Below are positions 60,968 through 64,000 of a stretch of 64,000 nucleotides of DNA, piece after piece (the stretch's first letter is position 1; every line of letters starts with the position of its first letter). The DNA is from Zhongshania antarctica (GTDB lineage: Bacteria; Pseudomonadota; Gammaproteobacteria; Pseudomonadales; Spongiibacteraceae): the NCBI RefSeq assembly GCF_014202945.1, contig NZ_JACHHW010000008.1, positions 124,001 to 188,000 of the forward strand, given 5' to 3'. The notes under the pieces are model-generated. The model was not told the origin of the DNA, made no database searches, and saw nothing but the letters and a program-made list of their open reading frames with translations. The translations under genes and the position numbers were made by a program.

Positions 60968-61708
60968 TTAATTAGCCAGGTTGGCTACGCGGCGCTTACC
61001 GCTGGGGTAGCTGACAACTAAGCGTCCCCCCATTAGGCGGTAATTAAAATGCAGTTGCCAGTCCTCACCGACGGCAGTATAAATCTTACCGTCGACGGCT
61101 TTCCAGCGTTGTGATGATGGTTGAGAGCAGGGGTCTTGGTGATTTTTTTGGGTGCGCGTGTCGACAAGATAAAGTGATTCACAGAGTTCGCCATTTGCGC
61201 CAAAGCGAATGGCCCACTCCTCGCCAAGATAAGGGTTGCTGGCACTGGCGCCGGGCTCGGCAACGGAATACCACGTACCTAGAATAGCGGTATCAATTGG
61301 ATTTTGGTGGCGGTTTGCACTAAGTATGGTTTGACCGAGATTTTTACCTAGGGCGTTGCTTAAATTAAGTTGTACTCGACTATCGTCAAGGCGAAGTAAT
61401 TCAAAGCGTAATTCCTCAGAAGATTGGCTAATGCCGATAGGCTTTTGGTAGCTGCCTTTAATGCGCTTGCCATCAATATTGCCTATTAATAAATAGCGCT
61501 CTCTGGTATTACCCATTTGCAACTTTGCGGTAACCCGGTGTTGAAATGTATGGCTGGAATCAATGTGCAATGCCCAGGTGCTGCCGTCGACTTCGGCAAA
61601 ATAGCGTTCTTGAAAATCGTCAATATTCGCAAAGCCGCTTAGAGGCGTGATACAAACCCAGCAACTCAACAGCCAGAAAAAATATCTGGTGGCATTTATT
61701 CGGATCAT
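60968..61708 (-). CDS. Secreted protein of unknown function
   Basis: A 246-residue protein I do not recognise. It opens with a signal peptide (FFWLLSCWVCITPLSGFA) and the mature part is beta-rich with paired similar blocks. One is around STWALHIDSSHTFQHRV and GKRIKGSYQKPIG; a later one is GTWYSVAEPGA and EEWAIRFGANGELCES. These suggest two lipocalin-like or fatty-acid-binding-like units (GTW/GSY, DGK.Y). Two cysteines (CES, DPCSQ) could pair. Convergent with the panE gene, 5 bases apart. Confidence 0.7.
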   Translation of the reverse strand: MIRINATRYFFWLLSCWVCITPLSGFANIDDFQERYFAEVDGSTWALHIDSSHTFQHRVTAKLQMGNTRERYLLIGNIDGKRIKGSYQKPIGISQSSEELRFELLRLDDSRVQLNLSNALGKNLGQTILSANRHQNPIDTAILGTWYSVAEPGASASNPYLGEEWAIRFGANGELCESLYLVDTRTQKNHQDPCSQPSSQRWKAVDGKIYTAVGEDWQLHFNYRLMGGRLVVSYPSGKRRVANLAN

Positions 61709-61805
61709 TATTATTCCCCTGTTTTTGAGACCTTGGGGTGGTTTTTCCGTATTAGCGCCACATCATAGTATATTTTTCCAGCAATATCGAAGTTAAGCAC
61801 TGGCG

Positions 61806-62129
61806 CTAAAGTGGTATGCGGCCGAGTAAAAGATCTTTTGCCATAACCCAGTCGCCAATAAAACTGTAAAGCGGGTGCTTAAAGGTGGCGGGTTTATTTT
61901 TTTCAAAGAAAAAATGGCCGACCCACGCAAAGCCATAGCCGATGACGGGGAGCAGCCACAGCAAGGCCCACTGTTGATTAAATAGCGCAGTGCACAGTAC
62001 CGACAGTACCAGTAGGCTGCCGATAAGGTGGAGGCGGCGGCAGGTTTTGTTGCTGTGCTCGGCCAAATAGTAGGGATAAAATTCAGCAAAGCTGGTGAAG
62101 GCTTTTAAGTCGTTTGTGTCAGTAGGCAT
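61806..62129 (-). CDS. Mpo1-like (DUF962) membrane protein
   Basis: A 107-residue protein with SFAEFYPYYLAEHSNKTCRRLHLIG, the conserved DUF962/Mpo1 N-terminal segment, then two to three hydrophobic helices and GHFFFEKNKPATFKHPLYSFIGDW. Yeast Mpo1 is an Fe2+ dioxygenase that alpha-oxidises 2-hydroxy fatty acids; conserved His residues (HS, HLIG, GHF, KHP) are the presumed metal ligands. AGGAG lies 8 bases before the ATG at 62129. It follows the class II aldolase gene by 24 bases. Confidence 0.9.
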   Translation of the reverse strand: MPTDTNDLKAFTSFAEFYPYYLAEHSNKTCRRLHLIGSLLVLSVLCTALFNQQWALLWLLPVIGYGFAWVGHFFFEKNKPATFKHPLYSFIGDWVMAKDLLLGRIPL

Positions 62130-62153
62130 GGGGTGCTCCTGTTGTTGCATTTA

Positions 62154-62909
62154 TTATTCGGCATAGCCGGGGTTTTGGCGGTCAAGTTTACGTAACAGTC
62201 CTGGCCAGGCGAGTCCGCCGAATAAACCACCAGTGACAATTTTGGCCGCTTCCTTAACGCCGTCGACAATGGCTGGGTCAATGGGAATTAATTCGCGATT
62301 GCCCGCCAAGGCCTTTACCTGAATCATGCAGGTGGCTTCAAAAATATACATCGATAGGAATGCGTCAGCAGGATTGGCGCCAACGGTAAGTAAGCCATGA
62401 TTACGCAACATTAAAAAGGTGTTGTCTGCGAGGTTGGCAACCAATCTTGGCTTTTCCTCTTCGTTGAGGGCAATGCCTTCATAGTCATGGTAGCCAAGAC
62501 TCGCTAATACCAAGGTGGCTTGCTGTGACAGGGGCAAAATTCCGTCGCGCTGAGCTGATATCGCCACGCCGTTTAATGAATGGGTGTGCATAACGCACTG
62601 GGCGTCTTCTCGGGCCTGATGAACGGCGCTGTGAATAGTAAAGCCGGCGGGGTTTACCGGGTAGGGCGAGTCCGAGACCTTGTTGCCGTTAAGATCAATT
62701 TTCACCAAGGACGAGGCGGTGATCTCTTCAAACATCATACCGTAGGGGTTAATTAAAAAGTGATGCTCAGGGCCGGGAATACGCGCAGAGATGTGAGTGA
62801 ACACAAGGTCGTCCCAACCGAACATGGCCACGAGGCGATAGGCGGCGGCAAGATCGACCCGCAATTGCCATTCTGCTTCGGAAACCTGATCCTTTAGTGA
62901 TATTGTCAT
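62154..62909 (-). CDS. Class II aldolase/adducin-like protein
   Basis: A 251-residue zinc-dependent aldolase-fold protein. FTHISARIPGPEHHFLINP and VMHTHSLNGVAI (His-x-His zinc ligands), FLMLRNHGLLTVGANPADAF (third His). This branch lacks a clear substrate; it differs from fuculose-1-P aldolase and from MtnB. The start is the ATG at 62909. Likely transcribed with the Mpo1-like gene. Confidence 0.88.
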   Translation of the reverse strand: MTISLKDQVSEAEWQLRVDLAAAYRLVAMFGWDDLVFTHISARIPGPEHHFLINPYGMMFEEITASSLVKIDLNGNKVSDSPYPVNPAGFTIHSAVHQAREDAQCVMHTHSLNGVAISAQRDGILPLSQQATLVLASLGYHDYEGIALNEEEKPRLVANLADNTFLMLRNHGLLTVGANPADAFLSMYIFEATCMIQVKALAGNRELIPIDPAIVDGVKEAAKIVTGGLFGGLAWPGLLRKLDRQNPGYAE

Positions 62910-63050
62910 TGTTATGTATCCTCGGCTCATATTAAGGCTTATCTAAGCTATAGCGCATTTTGACGCCGTTTGAAGGGATAAATCTGTCAACTAGGCGACA
63001 CTGTTGGTGTATTTAGATTAATCGGAGCTTATTTGTGAAGGGAAACCTAG

Positions 63051-63737
63051 GTGATTGATAAACGGCAAATACTCAGCGCCAATCCCCTGCTGTCTGGTTT
63101 GCCAGCGGATGTAGTCGAGCAGCTTATGGCTGTTAGTGTGGTGCGAACGCTTGCTGACGGCCAATGCGTTTACAGCCAAGGTGATGAAGGGGATGGTTTA
63201 TTCGGGGTTATTCAGGGGCGAGTGCGCTTGAGCAATACCAGCAAAGACGGTAAAGAATTATTGGTTATGTTGGTTGAGCCGGGTGATTGGATAGGCGAAA
63301 TTTCTCTGCTAGATGGCCTACCGCGCAGTCATGATGCTTTCGCGATGGGGGAGTGCGCGGTGCTATTTTTGCCTCGCGCAAAATTCGATTCGCTGCTCAA
63401 GGCACGCCCTGAACTGTACCAACATTTTATTCCCATGCTCTGCCGCAAACTGCGATTGGCATTAAGTTACGTTGAAGGCGCAGCGCTATTTTCCCTGACC
63501 GAGCGCTTGGCTCAGCGAATTCTAGAGTTGCTGACTTTTTACGGCGTTGACGATGGCGGCAGTGGTCGCCTAATCGACGTGCACTTGCCTCAGGAGGATC
63601 TTGCAAAAATGCTGGGCGTGTCTCGTCAGGCCATAAGTCGAGAGTTAAAACGTCTGGAAACGGAAGGCGTTATCGAATTGAGTTACGGGAAGTTGCGGGT
63701 ACTCAATAAGGCGGCGTTGGAGCGGGAGCTTGCCTAA
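63051..63737 (+). CDS. Crp/Fnr family transcriptional regulator
   Basis: A 228-residue regulator. Cyclic-nucleotide-type beta roll (YSQGDEGDGLFGVIQGRVRLS, GDWIGEISLLDG) and an HTH (LPQEDLAKMLGVSRQAISRELKRLETEGVIEL). It has no N-terminal cysteine cluster, so it is not an oxygen-sensing Fnr; the ligand is open. The start is a GTG at 63051 preceded by GAAGGGA. Its DNA-recognition helix (SRQAISRELK) differs from Crp at 24851 ([10 protein letters not shown]), so targets differ. Confidence 0.92.
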   Translation: MIDKRQILSANPLLSGLPADVVEQLMAVSVVRTLADGQCVYSQGDEGDGLFGVIQGRVRLSNTSKDGKELLVMLVEPGDWIGEISLLDGLPRSHDAFAMGECAVLFLPRAKFDSLLKARPELYQHFIPMLCRKLRLALSYVEGAALFSLTERLAQRILELLTFYGVDDGGSGRLIDVHLPQEDLAKMLGVSRQAISRELKRLETEGVIELSYGKLRVLNKAALERELA

Positions 63738-63747
63738 AAGTGTGAAA

Positions 63748-63766
63748 AGCGCGGCGCCGCCGCGCT
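63748..63766. terminator. GC-rich hairpin between convergent genes
   Basis: AGCGCGGC and GCCGCGCT form an 8-base stem with a 3-base loop in the 36-base gap between the Crp/Fnr and DUF481 genes. There is no T-tract, so strong termination is not assured. Confidence 0.5.
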
Positions 63767-63773
63767 ATAGAAC

Positions 63774-64000
63774 TTAGAAGTTATAGACCAAGGTGACTGC
63801 TGTTTCGCGATCCATGTGCACAGTGCCGGTCGGCACGGTTTCGTTGTAGGTCATGGTATAGCTGAGTTTGAGGCCCAGTCCGCCGACGATTTTTGTCTTT
63901 AGCGAGGTTACGGATTTGGTGACGGTATTCTCGTCGCCCGCTTCTGCACTCAGTTTTTGTACAAAGGTGGCGGTTTCCGATACGGCGGCTTTAAATTCGG
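63774..64000 (-). CDS. DUF481 (YdiY-like) outer-membrane protein, C-terminal part
   Basis: The final 74 residues of a minus-strand gene that continues beyond the window. Visible pattern: ETATFVQKLSAEAGDENT, TSLKTKIVGGLGLKLSYT, YNETVPTG and MDRETAVTLVYNF at the end, the C-terminal DUF481 block with a terminal aromatic as in outer-membrane beta barrels. The family includes salt-induced outer-membrane proteins of unknown role. The codon frame ends at TAA on 63774-63776. Confidence 0.8.
   Translation of the reverse strand, partial: EFKAAVSETATFVQKLSAEAGDENTVTKSVTSLKTKIVGGLGLKLSYTMTYNETVPTGTVHMDRETAVTLVYNF

Noticed and set aside
1-64000. tRNA, rRNA, CRISPR, transposase or phage genes
   Set aside because: I looked for these and saw no cloverleaf ends, repeat-spacer series, transposase motifs or phage structural genes, although short RNAs cannot be excluded by eye.

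Overview
The window looks like chromosomal DNA of a gammaproteobacterium of roughly even base composition. Two gene blocks match the order I recall from Pseudomonas: trpG-trpD-trpC-crp(vfr)-osmC-coq7, and dsbD-aroQ-accB-accC-prmA-DUF3426-dusB-fis-purH-purD-retS. Two closely related TonB-dependent receptors of the 'SLQDTPISLTAF' type, a cytochrome P450, a soluble-type fatty-acyl desaturase and many aerobic redox functions suggest a marine/environmental Cellvibrionales-like lineage (Spongiibacteraceae, for example Zhongshania). That placement is inference from gene content, not from a marker gene. I see no rRNA, tRNA, CRISPR array, transposase or prophage.

Layout. 0-3.9 kb: the 3' part of a UvrD-like helicase, a small DUF6491-type lipoprotein, a palindromic intergenic repeat, then an AT-rich divergent TetR/MAPEG pair with two copies of an operator palindrome around a near-consensus promoter. 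The pair sits between 7-base inverted sequences that resemble integron cassette boundaries. 3.9-7.5 kb: methionine salvage operon mtnA-mtnB-mtnD-mtnC (minus strand) and a DUF2489 protein. 7.5-12 kb: minus-strand genes for P450, LemA, a GIDE/EF-hand membrane protein and a TetR regulator, with cysK upstream. 12-16.4 kb: DoxX-like protein, ECF sigma factor with ChrR-type anti-sigma, a perfect-palindrome bidirectional terminator and a TonB receptor. 16.6-20.5 kb: alpha/beta hydrolase, an HPt plus response-regulator-GGDEF pair, an unannotated 52-residue membrane peptide, a TSUP permease and arfB.

20.5-31.4 kb: trpE-G-D-C preceded by a candidate Trp attenuator (18-residue leader ending Trp-Arg-Trp), then crp/osmC divergent, a VOC protein, coq7, and a RetS-like hybrid kinase whose ATPase domain is degenerate. 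Two copies of a dispersed repeat with long inverted ends lie after trpC and between purH and purD. 31.4-40.5 kb: the purine, fis, prmA, accBC, aroQ and dsbD block. 40.6-49.3 kb: copper chaperone/DUF2333/YajG operon, trxC, a PfkB kinase, PBP1b, a ModF-like twin ATPase and a LOG-family protein. 49.3-64 kb: nhaA with a structured leader, a DUF1295 protein, a Kef-type antiporter, a DUF2157/GDYXXLXY pair, a desaturase, the second TonB receptor, a ketopantoate reductase-like protein, an unknown secreted protein, Mpo1-like and class II aldolase proteins, a Crp/Fnr regulator and the C-terminus of a DUF481 outer-membrane protein.

The window is mostly housekeeping. The signals that ordinary gene calling would miss are the TetR operator/promoter architecture and its cassette-like flanks, the trp leader, the predicted ECF autoregulatory promoter, the inverted-end repeats, the nhaA leader hairpins, the RetS-like pseudo-kinase and the 52-residue peptide.
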